Shown here piece by piece: positions 47,001 through 58,249 of a stretch of DNA of 64,000 bases. The notes under the pieces were generated by a model. The model was not told the origin of the DNA. It ran no database searches and worked only from the letters and a program-made list of their open reading frames with translations. Source of the stretch: Darksidea phi (lineage: Eukaryota > Ascomycota > Dothideomycetes > Pleosporales > Lentitheciaceae); the NCBI GenBank assembly GCA_030770425.1, contig JASJFT010000020.1:186001-250000 (forward strand). Reading direction: 5' to 3'. Within the stretch, counting starts at the first letter, position 1, and each line of letters begins with the position of its first letter. Position numbers and translations under genes: made by a program.

Positions 47001-47931
47001 AGACCGAGAGAAGCTTCTAAGAAACGTGAGATGAGAATGGCCATAATGACCTTGTAATAGATACGACCAACGTCTGGCCCCAGTAGGTTGTAGAGATGAC
47101 GCTGGATGGCGACGCGAATGGCGAGGTAGAAAGGCGACCTCCGCCATGGTATTTTAGCGTCTTTAAACACCACGCTATCGCGGACTCGTTTTCGGAGTAT
47201 CTTGGGTTTACGAGCTGCACCATTCGCTTCCAATATTGACATTGTTGATCCGCTGAGCAGCGCAGGGTTCGTCGTATCTCGAATCTCCGGTTGCGGTGCA
47301 GCAGCTTTGAAGGTGATGGCCGCGAAGTGTTTGACAGACTCGATGCTAGCTTGTTCTAGCCACGCCGCGATACTCGCTTGGAAAGCTTCATTTGTATAGA
47401 CCTGGGGAGGTACAGAGACGGCACGGCCTGGAAAGTCCCATACGAGGGCACCTTCAGAGGCAAGGACCTTCTCAGATATTGCTGAAGTCTCGAAAGCTTC
47501 GAAGATAAGTTCGTCTTCACATGCATCGCTACTATTACCAACAACGTCAGTGGCAGATTGTGGTCAAAAGTGGACTCCACTTACCCAGAGACCTTGTACG
47601 CGAAGAGAGCGCAATTCTGCTCTGTGATGTAGAGGATAAGTGCTTGGTCGCGGCGAAGTTGTCGAAGCTCTGTAACTAGAACATTCTTGTCGATCTTGCC
47701 TTCGACATTCAACGCTCGTGAGGCTGTAAGCGCCAGTCGAACTAGATCCACTTGCGGCTGATGCTCAAGAGGGACAAACGACGTGGCTACTTTGACAGCG
47801 TCAATAAATCGCTCTAAAAGCGCTGACTCGATTCCAGACAGGTTCCTGTCCGATTTTCCAGGGACATCGCGAGGTAAAGCAATATGGAAATACTGCTGGA
47901 GGAGAAACGCCGCCTGGTTTGGGGCAGCCAT
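38018..47931 (-). CDS. Giant DUF6606/DUF3638/DUF3645 protein
   Basis: Six exons (47585-47931, 41638-47531, 40668-41560, 40335-40600, 38438-40281, 38018-38391) sum to exactly 3206 codons. The N-terminus (ALPRDVPG, later ALVWDFPGRAV) matches DUF6606. DUF3638 holds QNSVVQLLMGKGKTSCILP near 2066-2084, a Walker A-like loop (usually GEGKSS, here GKGKTS) split at its end by a 77-base intron. DUF3645 follows around LLRGLFVHRIFLSTLKKRW. Further on are GFSGTND at 2515-2521, LDESHCRGTDLKLP near 2661-2674, and QAAMRLRLLGQ near 2693. The tail is strongly acidic (DEDEDTDDDDGHEDDE). Family members are sometimes annotated as ubiquitin-related hydrolases, but the activity is not established. The motif order suggests an ATP-driven SF2/SecA-like engine (inference). 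No frame break occurs in 9.6 kb of coding sequence, so the gene is under selection. Confidence 0.93.
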
Positions 47932-49747
47932 GGCTGCGCCGCTAGCGGTTCGCTAGGGGAGTTCCAGATATCGAACGAAGCTGATTGTGGAAATTGTAAT
48001 ATGATGAAGACGTGCAGGCCGATTAAGTCGGATCGTAGGGTGAGATGAGGCCACACGTAGCAAACCACTATTCGACAGGCAGCTGTGTCGGCCAAAGGTT
48101 ATTCCGCCGGGTGCCAAGCCTCAGGACTTTTGGGAGGAAAGGGCGACAACACGCGCGGCTCATAGCGCTCGAGTCGTCGTAGCGCCAGTTTGACCTAGTA
48201 GGTAGTGTTTTGCACTCGAGATAGCTGCACTTCCGCCATTATGAGCGACTGACTCGAGGAAGTTTGCTGTCGGTCGATGCGACAGCTCAGGGAGCATTGG
48301 GCGGATGGTGACCAAAGGCCCGCTCACACAGGTCCCTCAAAATGCCGTATGCTTGTATAGGGTGCATGCTGATAGCCTCGAAATGTAATACCTGCGAGAC
48401 CCAGGTGCCGCGAATGGAAGGCAAGCAGAGTGTGGTTGGATTTGAAGCGCCTTGAGCGCGCCGATAGCCCATGACTAGAGATACACCTCAACGTGAAGGT
48501 TTATGGTATATGAATGGAATATGATAAAGCAATAGAGAGGAGATGAAAGTGGCCCGAAGTGGAGAAAGACCAGGACTAGGGCGGAGAGAGTAGGAGAGAA
48601 AGTCAAAGAGAGAAGATGGGGAAAAAAACTGAAGGAGAGAGTAATAGAAGAGTTGAAGGAGAGAGTAATTAATAGAAGAGTTGAAGGGAGAGAGTAATAG
48701 AAGAGTTGAAGGAGAGAGTAATAGAAGAGTTGAAGGGAGAGAGCAATAGAGGGGCTGAATGAGAGAGTAAGAGAAGGAATGGAGGTGCTCAGTCACCGTC
48801 TACTTGACTAGTACACCGCCCTACCTCACGGCCAAGATACGCTGCGCCTCCGTAAGCGGTGAGCGCAAAGCTAAACGAGCGTCGGAATAGTCGGTAATGA
48901 TGTGAATGGCACTGTCATCGTTTGCATAGTGTTGTCAGGTGGTGTCCCTCGTTGCGCGACTCAAGCACGCAAGCTGCTCACCATAACTGCAATTGCGTAA
49001 CCCACGACACTGACCCCTATCATATGACCCACCAGGAAGTTTCAAGAGCGGCTCGTCGACTCATTCCCTCACAAAAAGAGCCTACGCGATACGGTGCGTT
49101 GCGGCGGAGGGAAACATAGCGACGCAAGCTCAACGAAATCGAAAAACCCGTATACGGGGAAGAAACTCTGTTCGCGCATCATTAGCTCACAATCAAGAAG
49201 AACTATATAATCGACTCACTCTCTACACGACCGTTATGGCGGTGACAGCGACGTCTTATGAGGGCGGCGCATTGTGGATGTCTGCACAAATTAAATCGAG
49301 GTCGAGGACGGGGTAAGCGTGATTGGGCAAAACTAGCCGGCGCAATTGCCGAATGCGAAGCCATCGTGTTGACCAATCATAAAATTCCTTTGAATTCATT
49401 CGTCAACCAAGCCTGGACCGTTCTTTCATTCCTCACAAAAACTTACGAAAGGCAGCCAATTGACGCCGCTGGACATCCCAACAAGGCAGTTCCGTTCCGA
49501 CAGCGCTCTAGTAAACATCATGGCAAAGTGCGCGGAAATAGCGCCGTTCTAGGAGACTCTGGCGTGAGGCGGAGTTAAGAAAAATACTTCGTACGAACGT
49601 TTTCCGTGTCTGAGTCCTGTCAGACTCAAATCGCGGCATCTTCCCTCCCTCTTCGTTTCAGTTCGTTTCGTTCCTTCGTTACTCTCACTTCTTCGTTACT
49701 CGCCTACCCGCATTCGGTATTATTGGCGGCGAGAGCGGGGTTGCGCC
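47932..49747. other. Intergenic with a purine-rich minisatellite
   Basis: The promoters of the giant gene (left) and the MFS gene (right) lie here. A stretch from 49630 to 49720 is rich in TTCG/CTTC pyrimidine runs typical of a fungal 5' leader. Short frames have no domain content; the minus-strand frame at 48488-48796 is a translation of the minisatellite. Confidence 0.45.
48631..48776. repeat. Purine-rich minisatellite, six ~25-base units
   Basis: Units begin GAAGGAGAGAGTAATAGAAG at about 48631, 48655 (with an extra TAAT), 48683, 48708, 48732 and 48757. They differ by one-base changes in G-run length and a few substitutions. One strand is almost pure purine. Confidence 0.88.
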
Positions 49748-51686
49748 ATGCACATTGACGAGAAAGAGACCGGGGCCGCTCGCGCGTCGAAGGAGGATAC
49801 GCCAACCGAGGTTGAATATGAGGACGACCATTCATCGATATCTTCGACGTCAACGAACTCGCTCAGTTCCCTGGAGGAGATCCAGTCAATACAACAAACA
49901 CTGAGTCGCAATGCGGGGCTCGAAGATGGCGATAAGGTAATGGCGCATATCACGACCACAACGACGAATATGACGACAGATCCGCGATTTGAGGTCGACT
50001 TCGAGGAAGATGGCAGCGATAACCCGCAAGACTGGACCATGCTGAAGAAGGGAACCATCATCTTCTTCATGTCATTCTCTACGCTAGTCGTCGTCATGTA
50101 CTCGACATCCTACACCTCAGGCATCCCAGGAATGATGACTACATTTGGCATTGGATCGAAGACCGTCCTCGTCCTCGGCATAACGACATATCTCGCCGGC
50201 CTGGCAATCGGATCGCTCATCCTCGCGCCATTAAGCGAAATGTACGGGCGCAGGCCGGTCTACTTGATCGCCGTACTCATGTTCACCGTCTTGATCATCC
50301 CTTGCGCTCTTGCGCAAAACCTTGCTACTGTTTTAGCCATCCGGTTCTTTGGAGCCATTGCTGGTTCTGCTATGATATCCAACGCTCCAGGCACTGTTGC
50401 TGATATCGTGAGCGACGATTATCGAGCGCTGGCATTTTCAATATGGAGCATAGGACCAATGAACGGGCCCGTCGTGGGGCCACTCATCGGCGGGTTTGTC
50501 TTTCAGTACTTGGGATGGAGGTGGACGAACTGGGTCGTCATGATCGGTTCAGGAGTCTCTTGGTTCATGGTATTTCGTACGTGATCTCTATGCTTGGAGA
50601 AAGATTTCATTTAACAGTTTTTAGTCATCGGAGAGACTTACGCGCCTGCGATTCTCCGTGCTAAATCAGCTAAGAAGCGGAAAGAGACGGGGGAAGCGCG
50701 CTGGTATTCACGCTACGATGACAAGAAGAAATTCTGGTCGATGCTAAAGGAGAACCTCGTTCGACCCCTCGAAATGAGTGTGAAGGAGCCCATATGGTAT
50801 GTCCAATCGGCCCGATGTTACATCATAGTGTGCTAAGCGGAGCAGCATTTTCTGGAACGTGTATATCGCGCTTGTCTACGGCGTTCTCTACTTATGTTTT
50901 GTGTCCTACCCCATCGTCTTCGGTGAACTTCGAGGTTGGAGCTCCGGCCTGACCGGCCTAGGATACCTTGGTATTGGTATTGGATGTATGACACTCGTCC
51001 TACCACTCTTTCTCTCCCGTCCTGACCATATCTAGGCATGGTAACCATTTGCTCCGAACCACTCTGCCGCCGCCTCATCAACTCCCACAAACCGGACCCT
51101 GAGACCGGAAAACCGCCGCCGGAAGCCATGGTCAGCGTTGTCTGCATTGCTGCCGTATCCGTACCGGTGGGCGAGTTGATTTTTGCCTGGACATGCACGC
51201 CGGACGTGCATTGGATCGCGCCGTTACTCGCTGGTATTCCTTTCGGTGCTGGGAATGGTGCCGTGTTCATCTATGCTTCGAATTACCTCGTCCATTCTTA
51301 CGGTATCTACGCCGCTTCTGCACTAGCTGGTAACGCCGTCCTCAGAAGCGCAATGGGTGGCGCATTGCCTCTTGCAGGCCCTAAGATGTATGCTCCCTTA
51401 GCTCAATATATTCTCCGAGGTAAAGACTAACGCGAACACAAGGTATCAAACACTGGGTCCCCACTGGTCAGCCACAATGCTCGCCTTGATAGAGTTCGCC
51501 ATGATCCCTATTCCTCTCGTCTTCTACCGCTACGGCCACAAGATCCGCGAGAAGTCAGCGCTGATCCGCAGCATGCGCGAGGACAAGGAGAAGCTGGAGG
51601 GCAGAAAAAGGAAAGCTGCAGAGAGAGAAGAGAGAAACAAGGCGACGGACGTAGGGATGCTGGAGGAGAAGAAGATGGACGTTTGA
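49748..51686 (+). CDS. MFS transporter, DHA1 type (polyamine/drug exporter-like)
   Basis: Five exons (49748-50576, 50625-50796, 50846-50985, 51036-51387, 51443-51686) sum to 578 residues. A serine/acidic cytosolic N-terminus of about 90 residues is followed by DNPQDW, a common start to fungal DHA1 helix 1. The loop 2-3 motif is LSEMYGRRPVYL, and helix 5 has WSIGPMNGPVVGPLIGG. The C-terminal half includes YPIVFGELRGWSSG and ends PLVFYRYGHKIR followed by a charged coil. The last intron starts inside MY (donor GTATGC at 51388, GACTAAC branch site), restoring GPKMYQTLGPHW; other donors break the frame. Probable plasma-membrane exporter of polyamines, drugs or a metabolite. Confidence 0.93.
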
Positions 51687-52961
51687 GTCTTCCTTTAGGG
51701 TCTTGCCTTTGAAGATGTGGAAGGAACATGTATATTCGCATCGTACATACTGTAAATGTTTTAATTATACATACCAGCAGTGGCACTTTCCTACTGTACT
51801 TATTTGATCTCTGGCCTTCTCCTTCCTAATCGTGTAGTTCGCATCACAACTCTCCCTGAGCATTACCCCGGCCGCTTGCGTTCGTGGAGTAGTGTTTAAT
51901 AGCGTTTGTTCACTAGCGTGGGCCTTGGTTAAATGGACGCCTCTACGATGACCGTGAGAAAAGTGTATTTTTTTTCATGTAAGCTCTACAAGTCTGCAAT
52001 TACCACCCACGTCAAGAATGTGGATTCGGTTCGATGGTTTCATGGAGAGACGAACTCTCTCCGAGAAAACTGGAGAAGACGTCCTGAATGGTTTGGCGCT
52101 TTCTCGATTTGAATGATAACCTCTCTCAACATTTGTGCACACGTTCTTTTCGTGTACAACAAGGCTGCCGCCGAGACTTGTAGGTTTGAGGACACGAGGG
52201 TGTTTACACTCCTTATCTCAATGGTAGAAGAAATAGGCTAGTTGGGCCTTTTGAGATATATAAGTTAGAAGCTATATGATTAATAGGAATACGTAGAACC
52301 ACAAGACTTAAGGGAATGATAACTGTAAGCAACATCTGAAAACGTTGACCTTACATAGGACTTAGAAGAAACAAAATGCCTAGCCTCTTTAGGCTAGTCT
52401 GTATCGCGCAGCCCGCTCCTTTCCTGAACCATCACCACGATGAGGCGACCTCTACAACAACCGCAAAATGGGGAATCGCAAATTGGCAGGAGCGTCACGA
52501 AATACTCTCTGACTTGCCATTGATATGTCATTAGAGCTTTTGCATACGGTGCCCGGTACTGCTTTACAGAATCACTGCCTTGCGCGACTACCTCGTCGAT
52601 CATCTACTAGGGTTTGCATCCTTGCGCGCTTTTAAGAGATTATTAGATAATTCCCAAGGCTCTGGTTCTAGTATGCAATATTTGCGGGGGCTTGAAGCTT
52701 CCCGTTTGCTAATTAAGGTGTTAACCGGGCCGACTAGGAACGCTCCGCCATTTCGAAACGAGAATGGGCTGAGAGAATGGATACCCAAAGTAGCTAGTGT
52801 TTTAAATAGCTCTTTCCTGTGTCCTGGCGTTTGGGATAAAGTGACGATCCGCAGAGAGTGCATGGGAGATGTTTCCGACGGGTAACCTTCATCCAGATCG
52901 ACCTATATAAGCAATATAAGGCGTGACATCTTGCCCATTTTTGTAACTAGCATATTCTAAC
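51687..52961. other. Intergenic, AT-rich in the middle
   Basis: About 52200-52400 is visibly AT-rich and contains a perfect hairpin CTAGCCT-CTTT-AGGCTAG at 52380-52397. No gene or repeat partner was recognised. A 101-codon frame at 52580-52885 has no domain. Confidence 0.4.
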
Positions 52962-54028
52962 ATGTTTTCAACAACCAGTCTGATCTCCCTTGGCACACCT
53001 CTCATCTATAGCGCTTTCCTTTCTCTACCAGGTAGTCTACTATCGCTTCCTCTATCCGCTCCGTCACTTTCCGAGATGAATGGGAAGTCGAGCTCGTCCT
53101 GCACTGTAAACATGGCTCTATATTGCGCATTACGCCTCCCTTCCTACTTGCATCAGACGCTACGAAACTTCCCGAAGTCTACAGCCCCCAGGCGAATAAA
53201 AGTGACCACGATGTCCCCGGAAGCTTCGGCAAGCAGGAAAGCTTGTTTAGCATGAAGGAGGATAAAGTGCATGCGCATCATCGCAAGATTACAGCAGGCC
53301 CGTACGCATTCAGCAACATCAAGAAGGTGGAACCCTAATCAACCACCGAATCAACGAATGACTTTCGAAGCTAACAGGGATTTCGAGTTCGCGCCCCGGG
53401 CCGTCTAAATAGCCTACGATACCATTCTCGAAGTCGGTTTCGGTACCCCTTTCGGCTTCGCGGAAAGCGAGAGCGACGTCGGCGGGGTTATTCGGGGCTT
53501 CCATAATGGTCTGTTACCGCTTGGGCTTGTGGCGAGACTGTGGCCCTTCACGAACTTCATCAAGAAAACGCCGTTTGGGATATTATTGATAGCGAAGCCC
53601 GAGGATAAGTTTGGCATTGGCATGTTGATGCGATTCCTTCAGCGCGACCCGCGTTACGTGGCTTGCGTGAAAGAGTATGCGGTAGGTATCCTTCATACTC
53701 TCCTCTTTAGCCGATTAAACAACCCAAATTAGCCTCTGTCCTTTCGCCCCTAACATCTTCCTGCGAGTTGTTCGTCCTGCCGGACTCACTTTCAACTCGC
53801 ACCTCGTCCCGCCTGGCGCTGAAGACCACCTGCAACCCATGGCTCGTGCACTGTGACACAGCCATCTACCGCGCTGATGCCTGCGGTTTTCGTTCCGATC
53901 AGTGGCTTGAAGGTGAAGAGCAGATGAAGCTGTACAACAAGTATAGTATCGTGCTTGGGTATGGTGCGAAGGTGTGTTTGGGTCAGGATATTGCGCTTAT
54001 GGAGTGTAAAAGGTCGGTAGATCCATGA
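52962..54028 (+). pseudogene. Cytochrome P450 relic
   Basis: Pieces of one P450 occur in order on the plus strand but in different frames. Near 53095-53335 are LHCKHGSILRITPPFLLASD, then VYSPQANKSDHDVPGSFG and HAHHRKITAGPYAFSNIKK. About 53336 a base is missing (EP then LINHRINE in another frame), followed by a TGA where Trp is expected. From 53410 come IAYDTILEVGFGTPFGFAES, RGFHNGLLPLGLVARLWPF and KPEDKFGIGMLMRF. Then the middle of the enzyme, with the I-helix and ExxR region, is absent. Last come CNPWLVHCDTAIYRADACGF, QWLEGEEQMKLYNKYS and the haem loop GYGAKVCLG. Frameshifts, stops and the deletion make it non-functional. The pattern resembles pisatin demethylase-like fungal P450s. It converges on an aldehyde dehydrogenase. 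Confidence 0.88.
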
Positions 54029-54118
54029 ACTCTATGTGGTGGTTGTGACACGAGAAGCTTTTCTTCGGACTGCGAGCGTTATTACATTAGAGACACTAGG
54101 TCATTGCAATTTAGATCA

Positions 54119-55549
54119 CTACGCCTTCCCATGCCAACTAACAAACTTATCCACTAAGAACTCCTCCAGACCCCACCGTCCGTTCTGCCGTCCCCATCCG
54201 CTGCTCTTCACACCACCTTGACTTGCCGTCGGACTGGTATATACACTGATGCTATTAATGTGCACTTGACCGTATTCCAGCTGCCGTGACATCTTCAACG
54301 CTCTTTCCATGTTGCTGCTCCAAATGGTCGCATTAAGCCCGTATGTGGAGCGATTCGCGAGCTCAATAGCGGCGCTGTCAGAGGATATGATGTAAAACGA
54401 TGCTGAAGGGCCAAAGGTCTCCTCGTCGACTATGCGCGTGTCTTTGGGGTTGAGTACGATAGTCGGTTGTAGAGACAGCGGGTTGGAAGAGGGTCCGCCG
54501 ATGAGGAACTTGTCGCCTGCGGCTTGGGAGTCTTTCAGGACATCGGTTGCATGTTGGGCTATGCTTTCACTAACTGCAGAACCGGCGTGGCTTCCTACCT
54601 CTCCCATCGCTTTGATGAGTAGTTGCTGGAACTTTTCCGCCACATTCTCGTGAACAATGATACGTTCTGTCGAGAAGCAGATCTGTCCATGATGCAGCAC
54701 AGCACCCAACGCGCACAGTTTCGCCGCCTCTTCCAGATCCGCATCGTCTAGCACGATAGCCGGACACTTGCCACCCAGCTCCAGCAGCACAGGCTTCAAG
54801 TACTTCGCAGCCAGCTGTCCAATGATTCGTCCAACAGCTGCTGATCCGATAAACTCCACCTTTCGGATCGCTTCATGCGATATGAGGCCTTCTGTAACCT
54901 TCGCTGCGTCTTGTCTCGTCGTCTGAATCTGATTTAGCACACCCTTCGGCACACCGGCGTCTGTAAAAGCCTCCGTGATTGCAAAATGTGTTCGAGGGCT
55001 CAACTCGCTCGCTTTGAGCACGACAGTGCATCCAGCAGCAATCGCACTTGCGACACCCCTCGTTGCAAGAATCAGTGCCGCGTTCCAAGGCGCAATGCAA
55101 AGCACAGGCCCAATTGGCTCCTTAAACACAAAACCCATCGTGTTCGGTTTTTCAATCTGCGGAATCACGCCATTGACACTACTGATACACGCCGCTATCT
55201 CTCTTAGATATCTCGTCGCTAGATCGATATTCTGCTTTGCCCAGGATTCTTCACATGAGGTTTCGAGCATCTGGTACTTGATGAGTTCAGATGCATGAGC
55301 TTCGTAGTAAGCGGCGACGCGTAGGATGAGATCGCGACGTGTGACATGGGTTGTTGATTTCCATGATTGGAAGGCTGATTTTGCGGCGTCGGCGGCTTGA
55401 ATGGCTTCTTTGGTGGAAGCTGAGGCGGCGTTGTGTACAGTATTGCCCGTTGTGGATTGGGTGACGTGGAAGGTGGATGCTAAGGTTGTAGGGAGGGCTT
55501 CGCCATCTATCCAGAGAGGTACTGTGTATGGTGATTCTGACGGCATCAT
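54119..55549 (-). CDS. Aldehyde dehydrogenase, salicylaldehyde/vanillin type
   Basis: NAD(P)-dependent oxidation of an aldehyde to its acid. A single exon of 476 residues, the usual ALDH size. Seen are PWNA at 154-157 (oxyanion Asn), VLKASE at 177 on (cofactor Lys), the GSAAVG loop at 235-240, the general base Glu257 in LELGGK, the catalytic Cys291 in GQICFSTERI, and EETFGPSASFYI with the C-terminal GGVKSSGWGR. GQIC with FSTERI resembles fungal and bacterial salicylaldehyde or vanillin dehydrogenases, so an aromatic aldehyde substrate is likely but not certain. The gene is intact, although it sits beside a P450 relic; the two may once have formed an aromatic catabolic or detoxification pair. 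Confidence 0.95.
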   Translation of the reverse strand: MMPSESPYTVPLWIDGEALPTTLASTFHVTQSTTGNTVHNAASASTKEAIQAADAAKSAFQSWKSTTHVTRRDLILRVAAYYEAHASELIKYQMLETSCEESWAKQNIDLATRYLREIAACISSVNGVIPQIEKPNTMGFVFKEPIGPVLCIAPWNAALILATRGVASAIAAGCTVVLKASELSPRTHFAITEAFTDAGVPKGVLNQIQTTRQDAAKVTEGLISHEAIRKVEFIGSAAVGRIIGQLAAKYLKPVLLELGGKCPAIVLDDADLEEAAKLCALGAVLHHGQICFSTERIIVHENVAEKFQQLLIKAMGEVGSHAGSAVSESIAQHATDVLKDSQAAGDKFLIGGPSSNPLSLQPTIVLNPKDTRIVDEETFGPSASFYIISSDSAAIELANRSTYGLNATIWSSNMERALKMSRQLEYGQVHINSISVYTSPTASQGGVKSSGWGRQNGRWGLEEFLVDKFVSWHGKA

Positions 55550-55861
55550 GGAAATGAGGCGTTGGGTTGGCGGATTCTGGTCTTTCTGAGCCGGTCTCCC
55601 ACGACGTCCGCGATAGAGGTGACGTCACCTGGGGCCTAGTTTAGCCAAGCTCTAATGATGACTAATTGTACAATGATCCTTTTGCCAACGCTTGAAGTGG
55701 AGGCTCCACACAACAAAATGTGCTTAATTAACTTCGATTTCAATTTTCGTTTGGGTATTATTTATAGATTGTGATAGCGAAGGACGTGGCCTCTCAAAGG
55801 GAGAAGGGGTACTCTTTGGTTAGCTTGGAAAGTAGACCGGTTTTCCTGCACGCGCAGCTCT

Positions 55862-56146
55862 TCACGTAGAGCCTTCAGAGTGGCTGGTACAAACGGACAT
55901 AGTCATTACAATGATCGAATATAAGGCCAACCAGTTATGAATGTGGGCAAACACGAATATTAGAGACAGTTTTACAAGTCCTACTATGCATATGTACCAT
56001 GAAGATGAAGCGAAAATCGAGGATAGCGCTATGGCAAGATATTGCTCCCTTGTTATGACCCATATTTGCGCAAAAGAATAACACGACCCAGTAAAGATAA
56101 AGCTCTTCTTATCGTCACTTGAAGTAGCGGCTATTGGCGCAATCAA
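55862..56146 (-). pseudogene. Fragment of a fungal rhodopsin-like membrane protein
   Basis: The frame contains QYLAIALSSIFASSSWYICI followed by VGLVKLSLIFVFAHIHNW, which resembles the third helix region (WYI...GLVKLSL) of fungal rhodopsin-domain membrane proteins. It stops soon afterwards. Upstream minus-strand pieces (for example TSILILLSCSISLPINK near 56750) have hydrophobic character but are in other frames and I could not join them. It is read as a decayed gene of uncertain extent. Confidence 0.35.
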
Positions 56147-58249
56147 ACAAGTCGCTGCGAAATGCTATGCGGCGAACAACGTCACGCGCGATATTGTGAA
56201 ATGGTGTAATCCAAAAAGCACTGTTTTCTTCGGCGGCTGAGATTGGGACACCCGCTCTGCTAGTCCCAAGTACTTCAATAAGTGTACATGATCTTACAGC
56301 CAGCACCACGGTTCTCGTGGCAGTACACTACCCTCTCGAAAACGAGATGCAAGGATAAACATAGAAAGGTCAGCGCTTTTTGGCTTTACCAGCGGAATTA
56401 GAAACTAGTGCATATAGTTCGAAGATAAGTATCTCAATGTCTTCCAGGCATCCGGGCATCCGGGCATCTAGGCGCATAATCTTGGAGGATCTTCCGTGCT
56501 CATTCGATTCAGCCTTGCCTTCGTCTAGAGAGGAATTATAGTGCACAACGTTTTCGGAGACTAGCCGACCAAGACGTGTCACGCCCTTTGAGAAATAATG
56601 CTTTCCTACTTCGCTAACAACCTATCGCGTAGCTGCGAAGTTCTACTACCTGTGGTTATTTCTGTAGGACTACGCCGAGCTCTCAACATAAAAGTTGCGA
56701 GGACTACAGATTCCGTCTTATTGATCGGTAAGCTGATGCTGCATGAGAGCAGGATCAGTATGCTGGTCGCGACGGCCGATTTGACCATGCTGACCTGTGC
56801 GTCTTCTGCGGACAGGAGCGCAGTTGCGCAAGGTGTTGGATGGAGCGGCGCCTGCGCTTGGCTAAGATAATACGTATAATTCGATGAGTTACTAGAGGAT
56901 TATGGATGTGCAGTTGCCATAGCATTAGCCGGGAAAAGATCTGCACATAAGCGCTGATATGGCCTATCAATAGTATCCATTGCACGACGTATCGAGGTTG
57001 CGCCGTATAAAGCTTCATTTTTACACCCAGTGTAACTGACGCCATCGACTTGAAGCTTCGTGGAGCTCTCGCTAGACAGATGGCTAGAGACGCGATCATG
57101 ATCTTCTCGTTATCAGCACTGCTGCTCGAGGATCTGTAAAGACTTGGTGTCACCGGTATATAGTCCATTACTTGGGCTGCAGCTAGCCCACTGGCATGCA
57201 GACTATACTACGCTAGACGTTACCTTCCATTTCCAGAATAAACTTCTTACTCCTCCTCAACAATGAATATTAGCTCTTTACATATACGCTTCTCAAGGAG
57301 GGTGCCACTTCGATGTTACTCAAGCATTAATGGACAAAAAAGCGACGCATATCAGCATGTCCACCCTACCCCTAGGTATTCATCCTCAGCACATGCTGTT
57401 CGTCTTCTACGCATCGCACCATGACTATCGAGCGTCTATACCACTACTTCGCACCCCATCCGCAGTTCTCTAATTCCGGTCCATGCATGCATGTTGCTCT
57501 ACCTCTAAAAAAAAGCCATATCGTCCTTCATGCTTCTCCTTTCCTCCCATAGCCCATTATTTGCCACCACGTTTACGGCTCGTCGGTACATCCCCCGAAT
57601 GGCCCCCAGCTCCGCACCGCATACGGCCAAGCCGTGCGTTAGTACCTGCAAGAACGATATTAGCCGCCGGTAAATGATGCTTTCGCACGCTTTGCAGCCA
57701 CCACCCTCCGTATTTCCGCATCTCCGGGCTTCCAAGTCGCTCAGAACGGCGACATACAGTATTGGAATGCAATTTATCCCATCGGCATGCACCGACCAGG
57801 TCTCCCACACGCCGGGCTTCCACACAACAAGGCTTCCATGGGCCGGGACTTCTACAGGCCACTGCTTCAGCGGACTAGGGCTTGCTTCTCAACATCTGGT
57901 GGTCTTATCTGTATCAGCCCCAAATGAGGGTGCAATATCGTATATATAATATAAAATGCTGTCGTGAATGCAGGATATAGTAGGAACCGCAGAGTGGGAG
58001 CAGCATAATCGTGGGCTAGTGATTATGCTAGCGTTGTTGGTCCGATTCTTCATGGCTTGGATGTTGTGGGTCAAAGGACTGGTGTACATACTCCGAGGAA
58101 TGATGATGATGGCCGTGACGGTAGTGATGAGGGTCGTTGGGTAGCAAGTGAGATCTCGTATATAAGGGCCTTGCATCTACCGGGCCTCTGAACTCCAGGA
58201 AAGAAACAAAGTGGCCGCACTTTCACTGCACTTCAATTCATAGCTCACC
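56147..58249. other. Intergenic, scattered hydrophobic frames
   Basis: Short minus-strand frames at 56606-56788 and 56755-57168 contain hydrophobic segments that might belong to the rhodopsin-like relic. The remainder (57170-58249) shows no gene and includes the promoter of the xylanase. Confidence 0.35.

Noticed and set aside
48488..48796. Minus-strand frame of Leu/Ser/Tyr repeats
   Set aside because: Translation of the purine minisatellite; repetitive without signal peptide or flanking coding sequence.
52380..52397. Perfect 7-base hairpin CTAGCCT-CTTT-AGGCTAG
   Set aside because: Too short and isolated to call a terminator or RNA element in a fungal genome; no partner feature nearby.
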